A DNA stretch of 64,000 bases from Fremontodendron californicum. Taxonomy: Eukaryota; Streptophyta; Magnoliopsida; Malvales; Malvaceae. Below are positions 24,375 to 36,704 of the stretch, piece after piece. Below the pieces are notes generated by a model. The model saw nothing but the letters and a program-made list of their open reading frames with translations. It ran no database searches and was not told the origin of the DNA. The first letter of the stretch is position 1. Each line of letters starts with the position of its first letter. The translations under genes were made by a program, and so were the position numbers. The stretch spans positions 9,972,501-10,036,500 of the forward strand of contig JAULJL010000011.1 in NCBI GenBank assembly GCA_030761205.1, in the 5' to 3' direction.

Positions 24375-25042
24375 AATTCAAAAAAAAAAACCTAAGGGTT
24401 TCTCAGATTTCTCACATACCGACTCGCAGTCTGCACGCTCGACCCTCAACGGTTATTTATTTATTTTTCAAATTTTTAATTATTTTAATATTTTGTGGTT
24501 TTTTATCTTTTATAATATTTTAGAAAATAATAAATTGATAAAATACAAACCACAATTTTATTTTGTTATTTCATTTATTATTTTTATATTTTAAAAAAAT
24601 TAAATAGGTAAATACAAAAATGGATTAGTAGCTCATTAATTTAGCAAAAAAGGAAAAAAAAATATTTTTCAACATAAATACAAATTAATGAAATTTAAAT
24701 TTATTAATAATAATTTAATCATAATAAAAATAATTTATTTTGAGATTATATTTTAAATTATGAAATTATTTTACAAATACATTATCATCGTTAAAAGAAT
24801 TTGATAACATGAAAATTAATATATTTTTATATCATAAATAAAATATATATTATACAATAATATGTAAATATTTTTAGAAATAAATAACACTTATAAAAAT
24901 ATTTGTATTATGTAATTTATAAATAAAATAATTTTCATATATTTAATTTCTATGATTAATAAAATATGATTATATTGATACTAAAATATAGAAAAATTAT
25001 TTAAATAAATAAAAATTATTTAATATGATGTAAAAAATAAAC

Positions 25043-25211
25043 TATGTATGCATACTGAATCAGATTTTCCGTTAGAATTACTTAATGGAATTAGTATAAG
25101 TAATATAATTTATTAATAATAGAAGTTCAGTGATATAAGTTTATAAAATTTAAAGTTTGCGACTTATATGAAAATTGATATTAAGTTCAGTGACCCAAAA
25201 TGTAAATTATC
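25043..25211. mobile_element. Right arm of the MULE MITE family of 17313-17818
   Basis: It matches the right arm of the complete copy, ending in TCAGTGACCCAAAATGTAAA. The left arm is missing. Confidence 0.65.
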
Positions 25212-25329
25212 CAACTTAGGACGTCTGAGTTTTTTGAGTGAGACTTTGTGAAAGATTTTCTCCCTCCTTAAATTAGGGTAAGACTGGAATTAAACAAAGA
25301 AAATGGTCTACTAGAGTCTAGAATTACTC

Positions 25330-26050
25330 TTCCTTAAAAGCACCGAATATGGTTATTAATGGTTTTTAAGGAATAACTCATTTTTTGGAATAGTTATTCC
25401 TTGTTAAAAGTTGAACTAAATGATGGAATAGTCATCCTATGCAAAATAGACCCAGAATTCCATCCAATCAAATATAAGCATAAATGTTTCCGCCGTAAAA
25501 TTATTGCTTTACCAAGTCATTCCTCTATTAAATTATTGCTAACCATGACATGTAGTAGAGATTCACACAATGGGAACAATCATAGAAAAGTTGTATTATG
25601 TTGCTACTATAGCAATGGGAACAAGAAACCTGTTAGTCTCTAATGGCAGACAAGAAATATCATATAAAGAAATCTGTTACAGTAAAAAGGAACATTTTTC
25701 AACATGAAATACACAACGGTTGAAGACTTTTCAAATGATCTCAAACAACAGCAATCTGTCTTTTCTATTATGTATTGAAATGTGAATTTTACTGGAACAG
25801 TTCTTCTGCTAAAGCAATTTCCAGGTCCCTGAAGCTCTCTTGCCTTTTGGAATCTTTGTAAGAGACTTCACTTTTTTAAGTCTTCAAAATTGACGATGAA
25901 GACTTCAGAAGTTCCATTTCAACCACGCGGTGTCCTTAAAAGACGTTGTGTTTATCAATTATCTCCGTTGTCTATAAATGGCCATTCAGTGCACATTTGC
26001 TTCGTTCATCGATCTAAAAGTTCAGGACGTAAAAGGATTGAGAAATAATT
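25330..26050 (+). promoter_or_regulatory. Promoter and leader of RLP copy B
   Basis: A TATA box (TATAAATG, 25973-25980) lies 71 bases before the start codon. A TTGAC W-box core lies near 25891. The flank aligns with that of copy A, which has lost the TATA box. Confidence 0.65.
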
Positions 26051-27187
26051 ATGGGCGCCTCACCTTTGTATTTCTCCATTTCAATAAGCTTGCTTTATTT
26101 ACTCTTCCTGTTTTTTCTTGTTTCTTCAGTACAGCCATTGTGCCACCCTGATGAACGCTCAGCATTATTGCAGTTGAAGGAAAGCTTTGTCATCAATAAC
26201 TCTGCCTCAAGTAGTCTTGAATCTCTTGATGCTTATCCCAAAACTGAATCGTGGAAACTTGAGGAGGAAAATGGCGACTGCTGTTTGTGGGAAGGGGTTG
26301 ATTGTGACAACAGCACAGGTCATGTAATCGGCCTTAACCTTAGTAGTAGTTATCTCTATGGTTCAATCAATTCCAGCTGCAGCCTCTTCCGACTTTTTCA
26401 CCTTCAATGGCTTAATCTGGCAGACAATGTCTTCAAGAGATCAAGAACCTCTCAAAACTAATATTCCTTGACCTCTCTTACTCCAACTTCTCCGGTCAAG
26501 TACCATCAGAAATCTTAGAGCTGTCAGAACTAGAGCTCCTTGATCTGTCAGGGAACTCATTGAAGCTTCGGAAGCCAGGCTTGAGGTCCCTGCTTCAGAA
26601 GTTAACCAACCTTAACGGACTTTATCTTACTGATGTGAGAATATCTTCTTCAGTACCTATTATCTCAGCAAATTTTTCTTCATTGGAAGCTTTAGTTTTA
26701 TCAAATTGTGACTTGCGTGGTGAGTTTCCCACAAGAATTTTTGAGTTACCCAATCTTCAGTTTCTCAGCCTGCAGTCCAATCCAGAACTTACTGGATATT
26801 TACCTGATATTCAAGGCAACCACCCTCTTCTGAAATTAAGCCTTGCAAACACAAGTTTTTTTGGACGGTTGCCAGAATCAATAGGAAACTTCAACTCCTT
26901 GGAATATTTGGACATCAACTACTGCAACTTTTCAGGGAAGGTACCATACTCGCTTGGTAATCTTACAAAACTCAGATATCTTGATATGTCTTCTAACAAC
27001 TTTTTGGGACCTATTCCTTTTTCGGTTGGAAGATTAAACCAGCTCTACGTTTTGGACTTCTCTCATAACAATTTTTCTGAGGAGATTCCTTCCTCCTTGG
27101 CCAATCTTACCCAACTTGTTTATCTGTCTCTTGCCACCAACAGTTTCAACCCTGGAACCTTGTCTTGGCTCGGTACGCAAACCAATC

Positions 27188-27544
27188 TGATACGTGTCTA
27201 TCTTTTACATAGTCTTTTTCTTCCAGCCATTTTACTATTTCTGTTATACCAATAGTACATGCATTGTAAGTTGGTTTTATATTTCTGTAACAAACAAGGG
27301 CATTATAGTCTTTAGGTCCAAACGGTTATGTGGGATCATGTGCAGCAGTATTGTATACAAAAGGAAGAATATACTGATGAGGAAAGCATGAAATAGAATT
27401 TCCAGAATTCCATATCTCTCTGTCTCTCTCGTTTCTTACTCTTCTTCTCTGACCTATCTCATTTCTTCTTCTTCTCTTCTTCATCTCTTCTATTATTTTC
27501 CCTTCTCCCTTGCTGAATTACGGTTCAATACTTGAACCATATCA
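27188..27544 (+). repeat. 5' LTR of the Reina-like element
   Basis: It begins TGATACGTGTC and ends ACCATATCA, 357 bp, directly before the primer site. Confidence 0.92.
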
Positions 27545-27572
27545 TTGGTATCAGAGACCTACACTGGCACCT

Positions 27573-30500
27573 ATGGCAGACGGTATCTCCACCAGGCTTC
27601 AGAAGGAGGTTCATCAGAACCAGCAAGAACTTAATCGGATCCAATCCGATATGCAGCAGTTGGATAAAAAACTGGAGGACAAGTTGGATGGCATGAGAAC
27701 AGAGATGCAGCAAGAATTCAAAAAATTCTTTGAACTCTTAGCCTTGCGTGACAGCAATCGCCATGATCAACCAGGCATTCTTCCTACACCTCCTGGCTCC
27801 ACTTCTACCACCCCAGTGGTACCACAACCACAAGGTGATCCTATTCTTCCATTTCCTCCAATGGCACGACAGATTGGTAGTTTTGACTCGACTCGTGGTT
27901 TCAAGATTGAATGTTCCAAGTTTCAGGGAGATGATTTCCAGGGCTGGTGGCTGAAAATGGAACAGTACTTTGAGGCAGAAAGGGTCCCTAATGAGTTGAA
28001 ACTCCGAGTGATGATGCTGAGTTTAGAAGGCAAGGCATAGCAATGGCATCAATTTTACTGCAGGCCTAAGGGAGGCTTTGACAGATTGGAATGGCAAGAA
28101 TATGTGGGAGAGATGAAGGATCGATTTGCTTCAGAAGAATATGCGAATCCCATGGCTGACTTAGTCGAAATGAAACAGATGGGTTCAGTAGAGCAATATT
28201 ACGATGACTTCCTAGGTACTCTCAACCTTCTTCAACTCACTGATTCTTATGCTTTAAGCATTTTTATTAGCAATCTTAAACCTGAGATCTCCCAATCTGT
28301 TAAATTGTTTAGACCCAGAAACCTTAACCAAGCCCTCTACCTCGCCAAACAAATCGAATCCATGCTGTTCCCTGCTACTAAAAAGCCAATACAGTTTACA
28401 AGATTCAATACAACTTCCACCTACAGTCCCACTCTTAATACAACTAAACCAAGTCCATTACCACCATTGTTGCCTGCACCCAAATCTGGTCCTTATACCA
28501 CTTCTTTCCCTCATCCTAGTTCTAAACCTTTTCCTTCCACAATTCCCAGGAATCCTTAGCCCAACAGTATACCTCATAGAACTGTTCCCAGTAAGCCTTC
28601 CCCTGCTGAGATTGAGGAAAGGAAACGTAAGGGATTGTGCTTTTGGTGTGGCTTGAAATACTCTGCTAATCATCAGTGTGTGAAATCTAGGCTATATCAG
28701 ATTCTTACTGATCATATGCCTGAAGAACAGGATCAGGAAGAATTCTCTGATTTCACTGACAATCCAGATGTCTTGTCTCCTAATACAGATAACTGTGATC
28801 AACATGTCATTTCATTGCATGCCATTCTTGGCACGTCTGGTTTTCAGACTATGCGCGTCCAGGGTATCATTCATTCACGACCCTTAGTGATGTTGATTGA
28901 TTCTGGAAGCATTCATAATTTTGTTGATTGTGGGGTAGCCAAAGTTTTGGGCCTTCCCTTGAAATCCCAGGAGCAGGTAAGGGTGACTGTGGCCAATGGT
29001 GAAAGACTCAATACACTGGGAAGCTGTCAGAATGTTGGCTGGTCAGTGCAAGGCCTGCACCTTTCAGCTAATTTTATGGTTTTACCTCTGAAGGGGTGTG
29101 ATGTTGTTTTAGGTATTGAATGGCTGGTCACATTGGGCCCTATTCTTTGGGACTTTTCAGCCATGACTATGCAGTTTCAGCTAAATGGTCAATGGCATAC
29201 CTTGCAGGGCATCTTCCCTGGCAGAATTGAGTTGCCAAGTAAGAAACAGTCAGCTAAACTTCTCCAGATGGTTGTCAACTCCACTCAACGCCCTTGTACC
29301 TTACTTTTGACCGATGGTCACCCATTACAGCTCAATACCATGTCATCTGGTGAGACAATCGTACCTGTGCAGCTGCAGCTTCAACAATTGCTACAGACTT
29401 ATGCCAAGTTGTTTGAGACTCCTACAGGGTTGCCTCCCAGGAGACCCCAGGACCATAAAATTCCATTAAAGGATGAAGGTCAGGTGGTGCGCATTCGACC
29501 TTACAGACATCCTTCCATTCAAAAGGATGAAATTGACAAAATGGTCAGTGAGATGTTGGACACAGGGATCATCAGGCCCAGCAGTAGTAGTTTTGCATCC
29601 CCTATTGTTATGGTTAAAAAGAAGGATGGTTCCTGGCGCTTATGCGTTGATTATAGGCAACTCAACCAGTTGACTATCAAAGACAAGTTCCCTATTCCTC
29701 TTGTGGATGAATTACTTGATGAGCTGGCTGGTGCACACGTTTTCTCTAAGCTTGATTTACGGTCTGGTTACCACCAGATCCGAATGCAGGAGGCAGATAT
29801 CCACAAAACAGCTTTTAGAACTCACGATGGTCATTACGAGTTCTTAGTGATGCCCTTTGGCTTAACGAATGCTCCTTCCACATTCCAAAGCCTTATGAAT
29901 TCTCTTTTCAAGCCTTACCTCAGGAAGTTTGTCTTGGTCTTCTTTGATGACATCCTCATCTACTCTCCAGACTGGGATTCCCATTTGGTTCAATTGAGTA
30001 CAGTCTTTGAGGTCTTATGGCATAACAAGCTCTTTCTCAAGCACTCTAAATGTGACTTTGGTGCCTCTGAAGTAGAGTATCTTGGCCATGTCATATCAAG
30101 GCAAGGAATCACCATGGATAAAACCAAGGTCCACTGTATCCTGCATTGGCCTCAACCTAAATCCTTAAAGGAGCTTAGGGGGTTTCTGGGCCTCACTGGC
30201 TATTATAGAAGATTCATTCAAGCTTATGGGATGATTGCTCGACCTCTGACAGATCTTCTCAAAAAAGAGGCTTGGGGCTGGAGTGACAAGGCAACACTGG
30301 CCTTTGAGCAATTGAAGCAGGCAGTCACTACTGCACCTGTCCTCAGCATGCCAGATTTTTCTAAACAGTTTGTGGTTGAGACTGATGCCTCTGGTAAGGG
30401 TGTTGGAGCTGTTTTAACACAACAAGGTAAACCTATTGCCTATTTCAGCAAGGCCCTAGGTCCCAGAAACCAAGCCTTATCCATTTATGAAAAGGAAATG

Positions 30501-32186
30501 TTAGCAGTCTTAATGGCAGTTAAAAAATGGAATGCTTACTTGGTGGGCAGGCATTTTCAGATAAAAACTGACCACCAGAGTCTCAAATTCCTTTCCAGCC
30601 AACAGACCACTACCCCTGCACAGCAGTTATGGGTTGCAAAAATGATGGGGTATGATTATGAAGTTGTCTATAGGCAAGGGTCTTCAAATATAGTGGCTGA
30701 TGTTCTTTCCAGGAGGGCAGATGAATCAGTCAATCTGATGGCCATCTCTACTCTTTCTTCTGAACTCTTGGCACGCATATATGCATCTTGGCACCAGGAT
30801 GCTGAGCTTCAAACTCGAATTCAGGAACTCATACAGGGTCCCAGTACTCACACTAAATTTACTTGGCATGGGCAACAATTGCGCAGAAAAGGGAAGCTTG
30901 TTGTGGGGCAGGATACTGATCTTAAACGAGATCTCTTCCAATATTTTCATGCTAGTGCAGTTGGAGGACACTCAGGAGTTCACTCAACCATTCATCGACT
31001 GGCTGACATCTTTTATTGGAAAGGAATGAGAAAGGATATTAGGCGTATGGTGCGAGAGTGTATCATTTGTCAGCAACATAAGTATGATCGAGCAGCTAAC
31101 CCTGGTCTCCTCCAACCACTCCCAATACCTGACAGAGTATGGACTGAAATCTCTATGGATTTCATTGAAGGCTTACCTAAATCTGGGGGTAAAGACTCCG
31201 TTCTTGTCGTGGTTGACAGGTTAAGCAAAGCTGCTCATTTTATTTCCCTTGCTCATCCTTTTACTGCCCTCAATGTGGCCCAGCTTTTCCTCGATCATGT
31301 GTTTAAGTTACATGGCACACCTACTAGTATTGTCTCTGATCGTGACAGGGTCTTTATGAGTTTGTTCTGGCAGGCTCTCTTCAAGAAGTTGGGAACCACT
31401 TTGAAGTTCTCTACTGCGTACCACCCTCAAACGGATGGTCAGACTGAGATCGTGAATCGTTGCCTGGAGTCATACTTACGTTGTATGACCAGTGAGAAGC
31501 CAACATAATGGAATCAGTGGCTGCCATTGGCAGAATGGTGGTATAATACCACCTATCACTCAGCCACCAATACAACTCCTTATGAAATTGTGTATGATCA
31601 ACCTCCTCCCACACATTTGCCTTATTTGGCAGGAACTTCCCCTGTTGACACTGTGGATCGCAGCTTACAGGCTAGAGAGGCTGCCATTCGAATGTTGAAA
31701 TTCTATCTCCGTAGGGCACAGACTCAAATGAAACATTTTGCAGATCGTAAAAGAAGTGAACGGGTGTTTGCAGTGGGTGATTGGGTGTATGTTAAGCTGC
31801 AACCCTATCGCCAATCTTCTGTAGTTAACAGGAACAGCTTGAAACTATCTGCCAAATACTTTGGCCCATATCAGATCATTGGTCGAGTGGGTCAGGTAGC
31901 TTATCAACTGCAACTTCCTCCTAACTCCAAGATACACTCTACTTTCCATGTGTCACAATTGAAACAGCATGTGGGGGCTCAACCTACTCAGTTCCAGCTT
32001 CCACTTGTGGCTGGGGATGGCACTATTTCTAAGGAGCCATTGGAGATCCTGCAGCGCCATATGAAGAAGAGAGGTAATCGAGCTGTTACTGAAGTTCTTG
32101 TTCGTTGGTCCAATTCTTTTCCAGAGGACGCAACTTGGGAAATTCTCTACGATCTGCAGCAGAAGTTTCCTACTTTTAATCCTTGA
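27573..32186 (+). pseudogene. gag-pol polyprotein of the Reina-like element with three stops
   Basis: One frame runs from ATG 27573 to 32186 (1538 codons), broken only by TAG at 28038, TAG at 28557 and TAA at 31506. In order: a coiled-coil-like N-terminus and gag; a zinc-knuckle-like C-x2-C-x7-H-x-C at about 28638; an aspartic protease with LIDSGS (about 28895); reverse transcriptase with FFDD (about 29942); RNase H with ETDASG (about 30378); integrase with an H-H-C-C finger and intact D, D, E residues; and a C-terminal chromodomain (about 32030-32180). Chromodomains guide integration to heterochromatin in this family. As the LTRs are nearly identical, the stops are young or the copy was mobilised by proteins from a partner. 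Confidence 0.9.
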
Positions 32187-32216
32187 GGACAAGGATTCTT
32201 TTCATCCGGGGAGTAT

Positions 32217-32573
32217 TGATACGTGTCTATCTTTTACATAGTCTTTTTCTTCCAGCCATTTTACTATTTCTGTTATACCAATAGTACATGCATTGTAAGT
32301 TGGCTTTATATTTCTGTAACAAACAAGGGCATTATAGTCTTTAGGTCCAAACGGTTATGTGGGATCATGTGCAGCAGTATTGTATACAAAAGGAAGAATA
32401 TACTGATGAGGAAAGCATGAAATAGAATTTCCAGAATTCCATATCTCTCTGTCTCTCTCGTTTCTTACTCTTCTTCTCTGACCTATCTCCTTTCTTCTTC
32501 TTCTCTTCTTCATCTCTTCTATTATTTTCCCTTCTCCCTTGCTGAATTACGGTTCAATACTTGAACCATATAA
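32217..32573 (+). repeat. 3' LTR of the Reina-like element
   Basis: 357 bp like its partner. Its last bases are ATAA against ATCA in the 5' LTR. CAATC follows. Confidence 0.92.
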
Positions 32574-33568
32574 CAATCTAACATACTTGGACCTGAAAAA
32601 CACCAGTTTATCAGGCAAGGTACCATACTCACTTGGTAACCTTACTAAACTCAGATATCTTGATATGTCTTCTAACAACTTGTTGGGACCTATCCCTTTC
32701 TCGGTTGGAAGATTAAACCAGCTCTACCTTTTGGACTTCTCTTATAACAATTTTTCTGAGGAGATTCCTTCATCCTTGGCCAATCTTACCCAACTTGTTT
32801 ATCTGAATCTTTCCACTAACAATTTCAACTGTGGAACCTTGTCTTGGCTCGGTACGCAAACCAACCTAAATTACTTGGACCTGACAAACACCAGTTTATC
32901 AGGTAACAACATCACATCTTCTCTCAAAAATTTGAACCCAAATTACTTATTTATATCTTAGATCCAATGAATTTGATGGTTAGGCTCCATCTTGGGTAGG
33001 AAAGCAATATATCAATTGGTGATTTGAAGATAATTCGTGTTCTTAATTCCTTTCAAATAATTCATTGACAGGTGAAGTTTCGTCAATGATATGCAATCTG
33101 TCTTCTCTTGCTTTCTTGCGTTTGTCCTTTAACAATTTGAGCGGATTTCTTCCTCGATGTTTTGGCGACCTCGGCAACTCTCTGAATGTACTCAATCTTC
33201 AACATAATCACGTTACAGGAGCAATTCCTCAAGCATTTAAGATGGGATGTCAATTGAAGATGATAGACTTAAGTCAAAATCAGTTGCAAGGAAAGATACC
33301 AAGGTCACTAGTCAATTGTTCCAAGCTGGAGGTTCTTCACCTCGAATACAATCAAATAAATGATAGCTTCCCCTCTTGGTTGGGTACACTTCCAGAACTC
33401 AGGATTCTAAGTTTGAGGTCTAATGGATTCCATGGTGTGATAGGGAAACATCAAACCAAACATGAATTCTCTAAGTTGCAAATCATTGATCTCTCTAACA
33501 ATTGTTTAACAGGTAATTTACCATTTGGGTACTTCAATACTTGGAAGGCCATGAAAGGAGCCACCGCA

Positions 33569-33694
33569 AGCAGCTTGCCATACATGGAAGTAATCCTAAA
33601 ACGGGACTTTAGCAGCTTGCCACACATGGAAGGAATCCTAAAACGGGACTTTAGCAGCTCGCCACACACGGAATGAATCCTAAAACGGCACTTT
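33569..33694 (+). repeat. Three 42-bp tandem units inside RLP copy B
   Basis: Units start at 33569, 33611 and 33653 with AGCAGC(T/C)(T/C)GCCA and stay in frame. The third carries a G-to-T change relative to unit 2 that turns GGA into TGA at 33674-33676. After the stop the frame is open to 34279. Confidence 0.85.
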
Positions 33695-34279
33695 AATCAT
33701 GATTTTCACTTCCGTTTCTCAGTCAAATTGGCAAATAAAGGCCTGGAACTTGAATACGGGAATATTCCAGGATCCTTGACAGCCATCGATCTCTCAAGCA
33801 ACATGTTCAATGGTGAAATCCCAGAAACCATTGGGAATTTGAAGGCGCTTAAAGTACTTAACCTTTCAAATAACGGTTTTACTGGTCATATCCCATCATG
33901 CTTGGGGAAGTTATTACAACTAGAATCCATGGACCTTTCTCAAAATAATCTGTCGGGAGAAATCCCTCAACAATTGGCGCAACTTACATTCCTGGAATGG
34001 TTCAATGTTTCTCATAACCTACTGCGAGGGCCCATACCTCAAGGAACACAATTTAGTACATTTGCTACTGATTCCTTTGATGCAAATTCAGGATTATGTG
34101 GAAGTCCTTTATCAAATAAATGTGGAACTCCTGAAGCCCCATTGCCACCTTTAAACTCTGGTGAAGGTCAAGGCATTGGTAGTGCTTTTGAGTTTGGCTG
34201 GAAAGTAGTTGCCATAGGATATGGAGCTGGACTAATCATAGGAATGGTTGTTGGCTTCAAATCTTTAGGCCTCTATTGA

Positions 34280-35518
34280 TCATGAATGTTTTCCCAAGAA
34301 GAAGTGAGAATAAGTGGCATAGATTTTGAATTTTTTTTTTTTTTGTAAGATAGATTTTGAGTTTTGTTAGGTAAAAATCTATACATGTATTTTATATCAA
34401 TTTTATATATAAAATATTTAATTGATTTAATGTGATGAGTTAAGTAATACGAACGGTTGATAAATTTATTTATAAAAAAAATTTATTATAAATATAAAAT
34501 TAAAAATATATTTGTCTTATTATAAAAAAAAAAATTATTTATTAAAAAGAAATACTCACTCTTTTTTAAAACTGTCCACTCTTACAAAACATTTTATTTT
34601 TTCAAATCAATACTTTTTCACCCACAAAATGGGTAGATTAAAAGAATCTCAAATTGTGACCCATAATTTTTTATTTTTATATTCTCTTTTTAATTTTTTT
34701 ATGGATAAATATTTTTTAGAAAATGAACAAATTTAAATTAATCTAATTTAACTTTTTTATTTCATTTTTAGATAGAAGAAAGAAAATAAATATATTATTT
34801 AAATGTTTTAAAATCAATTCAACCATAATAGTTAATTTCATAGTAAAAGAATCATAGTCATTTAACTAATAATAAATATTGAAAATTAGAAAAAGAAATA
34901 TAAAAAAGAAATCAATGCAAAATGAAAGAAAAATGATAGAAAATACATTAATTTTAAATTATAATAATAAATACTATAAATTTAAATACTAAACAATGTA
35001 AAATTTTGCTATCATTAAATATATTATCACAAATTAAATTGATATGATGGATATTTACATTTATTTTAAAACATATTTTAGTACCATTGCATTGGAGTTT
35101 AAATACTTAAATAAATTTTTTTATTGAATTGAAAATTTATAGTTTTTCATTGACTTGAAAAATATATAATTTTATAATATACTTTTAAATTGTAAGTTAT
35201 ATTTTAACCATTATATTATTTATCATTTAAGTAAAGAGTATTGGTTAATATATTAATTTCAAGAAATATTAAGATTAATTTGATTTTGTTAAAATTAATT
35301 GAAATATAATATAACTTGCTGAGTTATTTGTTAATGAATCAATATTATATTTATAATAATCATTTTATTTTTAAAAAATATTTTTATAAATAATATTAAT
35401 AATAACGTGGACTAAAATTTATATGAAATATATATTATATTTCGTTTATATCAATTTTAAAAAAATAAACCCACAACACCTATTTATAGTGATCTTTTAT
35501 TGAAATTTTATTTATTTA
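34280..35518. other. 3' flank of RLP copy B
   Basis: It aligns with 21451-24008 minus the inserts found there. It contains a shorter, eroded version of the Helitron-like hairpin (CACCCACAAAATGGGT, about 34619). Homology ends exactly where CTAG begins at 35519. Confidence 0.6.
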
Positions 35519-35930
35519 CTAGATAAATACTCGCACTTCGCCGCGAGCATGTTATCAGATTTTAATTAAAATTTTGTAATAAATTTGAAAAATTAAAAAG
35601 TAAGAGAAGTAAAGATAATTTAGAAAAATAATCTCATCATTACACGACACCTGATATAAAATTGAGAGTTATTTGAAATGATCAATTAGATCCGATAATT
35701 TTGAACACAATATAATTATACAGTACGAATATAACATGAAAAAAATAATTAAAACATGACATGGCACGAAAAATAAAATGAACATGACACAAATACACGA
35801 ACATGCCAAAATTTACATAAAATGAATTATTAACGTGTAAAGATTTATATAAATATATAATAACTTAAATATAATTATAACAGAAAAATAATACGAATAC
35901 GATGATACGTGATACAAAATTGATTGTTGT
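35519..35930 (-). mobile_element. Helitron 3' end inserted beside RLP copy B
   Basis: On the minus strand a hairpin CTCGC/GCGAG (35530-35534 and 35543-35547) is followed by TATTTAT and CTAG, then T. The paralogous flank of copy A continues uninterrupted past this point, which marks the boundary independently. Inside (about 35640-35930) are cacgaa/acacgac words like those of the Helitron at 11494. The other end was not located. Confidence 0.6.
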
Positions 35931-36194
35931 AACAACCTTTAACCTGGAAGAGGAAAATGGGATCCTATTTTCTGTGAAACAATCTTTGTCTTTTATATAT
36001 GCTGACGGGCAGGATAGTTGATATGGCTTAAGTGTATTGGTTAGTGATTAATAGACAGATTCAAACATGTTTAAACCTTCAGATTGGCAAGGTTCACTTG
36101 AATCAAACACTCAAAATAGCTGGATTTAAATCTCCTTTTCTCAAATAAATATATTTGTATATAAACTTGAGGAACTTTTCTGGAGTAGCATTTA

Positions 36195-36570
36195 GGCCTC
36201 GTTTAGCATTGTTTCTGATACAGTTTTTGAGATCAAAAACTGTTTTTCACCGTAAACACAATGTTAAACAGATAAAAAAAATTGGTTTCTGCTGTTGAAA
36301 TCATGGTTTGAAAAGCCAAACCAAAAAGGCAAAAAATATAGTTTTTAGACTTTAAAAGCTGGCTTTTGGATAAAATGACTTTATTATCCTCACATCTCTA
36401 CACTTTTATTATTTTAAACATATCTTTTTTTGACATTTCAATTTATTACAACACTTTTTTCACAGCAATACTAAACACTTAAAAGTTTTTAAACCACACT
36501 TTTTCATCACACTTTATAAACACACTTTTTTCAACCCAAGCTTTTTCCAACAGCAATGCTAAACTAGGTC
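36195..36570. mobile_element. Tourist-like MITE, TTA target duplication (copy 2)
   Basis: Ends GGCCTCGTTTAGCATTG and CAATGCTAAACTAGGTC are flanked by TTA at 36192-36194 and 36571-36573. It is 376 bp and closely matches copy 1 at 15474-15851. Confidence 0.85.
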
Positions 36571-36704
36571 TTAGCCACCTTTGGCATTTACCTTGGACTT
36601 GGAGTAAATGGCTCTTTATTATCCATATGTCATAACTGTAGCCTTTTGAAGCTATCCCAAAATACATGCTATGTTGTTCCGACTCTTTTTTTTTTTTTTT
36701 AAGT

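Larger units (their letters stand above)
27188..32573 (+). mobile_element. Complete chromovirus-type Ty3/Gypsy element (probably Reina clade), CAATC target duplication
   Basis: Two 357-bp LTRs (27188-27544 and 32217-32573) differ at three positions that I can count, so insertion was recent. The target duplication CAATC lies at 27183-27187 and 32574-32578. A primer site (TGGTATCAGAGA, 27546-27557) follows the 5' LTR, and a short G-rich tract (CCGGGGAG, 32206-32213) precedes the 3' LTR. Domain order is gag, protease, reverse transcriptase, RNase H, integrase, chromodomain. Short LTRs and the gag and integrase style suggest Reina. The clade is an inference. Confidence 0.92.
26051..34279 (+). pseudogene. 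RLP copy B: leucine-rich-repeat receptor-like protein (Cf/Hcr type), disrupted
   Basis: The start at 26051 gives a signal peptide (about residues 1-28), an LRR N-terminal cap (CHPDERSALLQ and CCLWEGVDC) and then LRRs with LxxLxxLxLSxN and GxIP motifs. The 3' end has the last LRRs, a juxtamembrane segment, one transmembrane helix with small-residue GxxxG spacing and a tail of a few residues. There is no kinase, so it is an RLP, normally a plasma-membrane sensor acting with a receptor kinase. Lesions: a frameshift near 26430; an LTR element at 27188-32573; a stop at 32959; out-of-frame sequence to about 33065; an in-frame TGA at 33674-33676 inside a 42-bp repeat. An LRR block of about 85 residues ending in the SWLGTQTNL segment is present twice (about 26937-27187 and 32612-32870). 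Confidence 0.88.

Noticed and set aside
28635..31508. Separate gene for the 957-codon pol frame
   Set aside because: The frame is the same as the gag frames on either side and is split only by single stop codons. It is one polyprotein.
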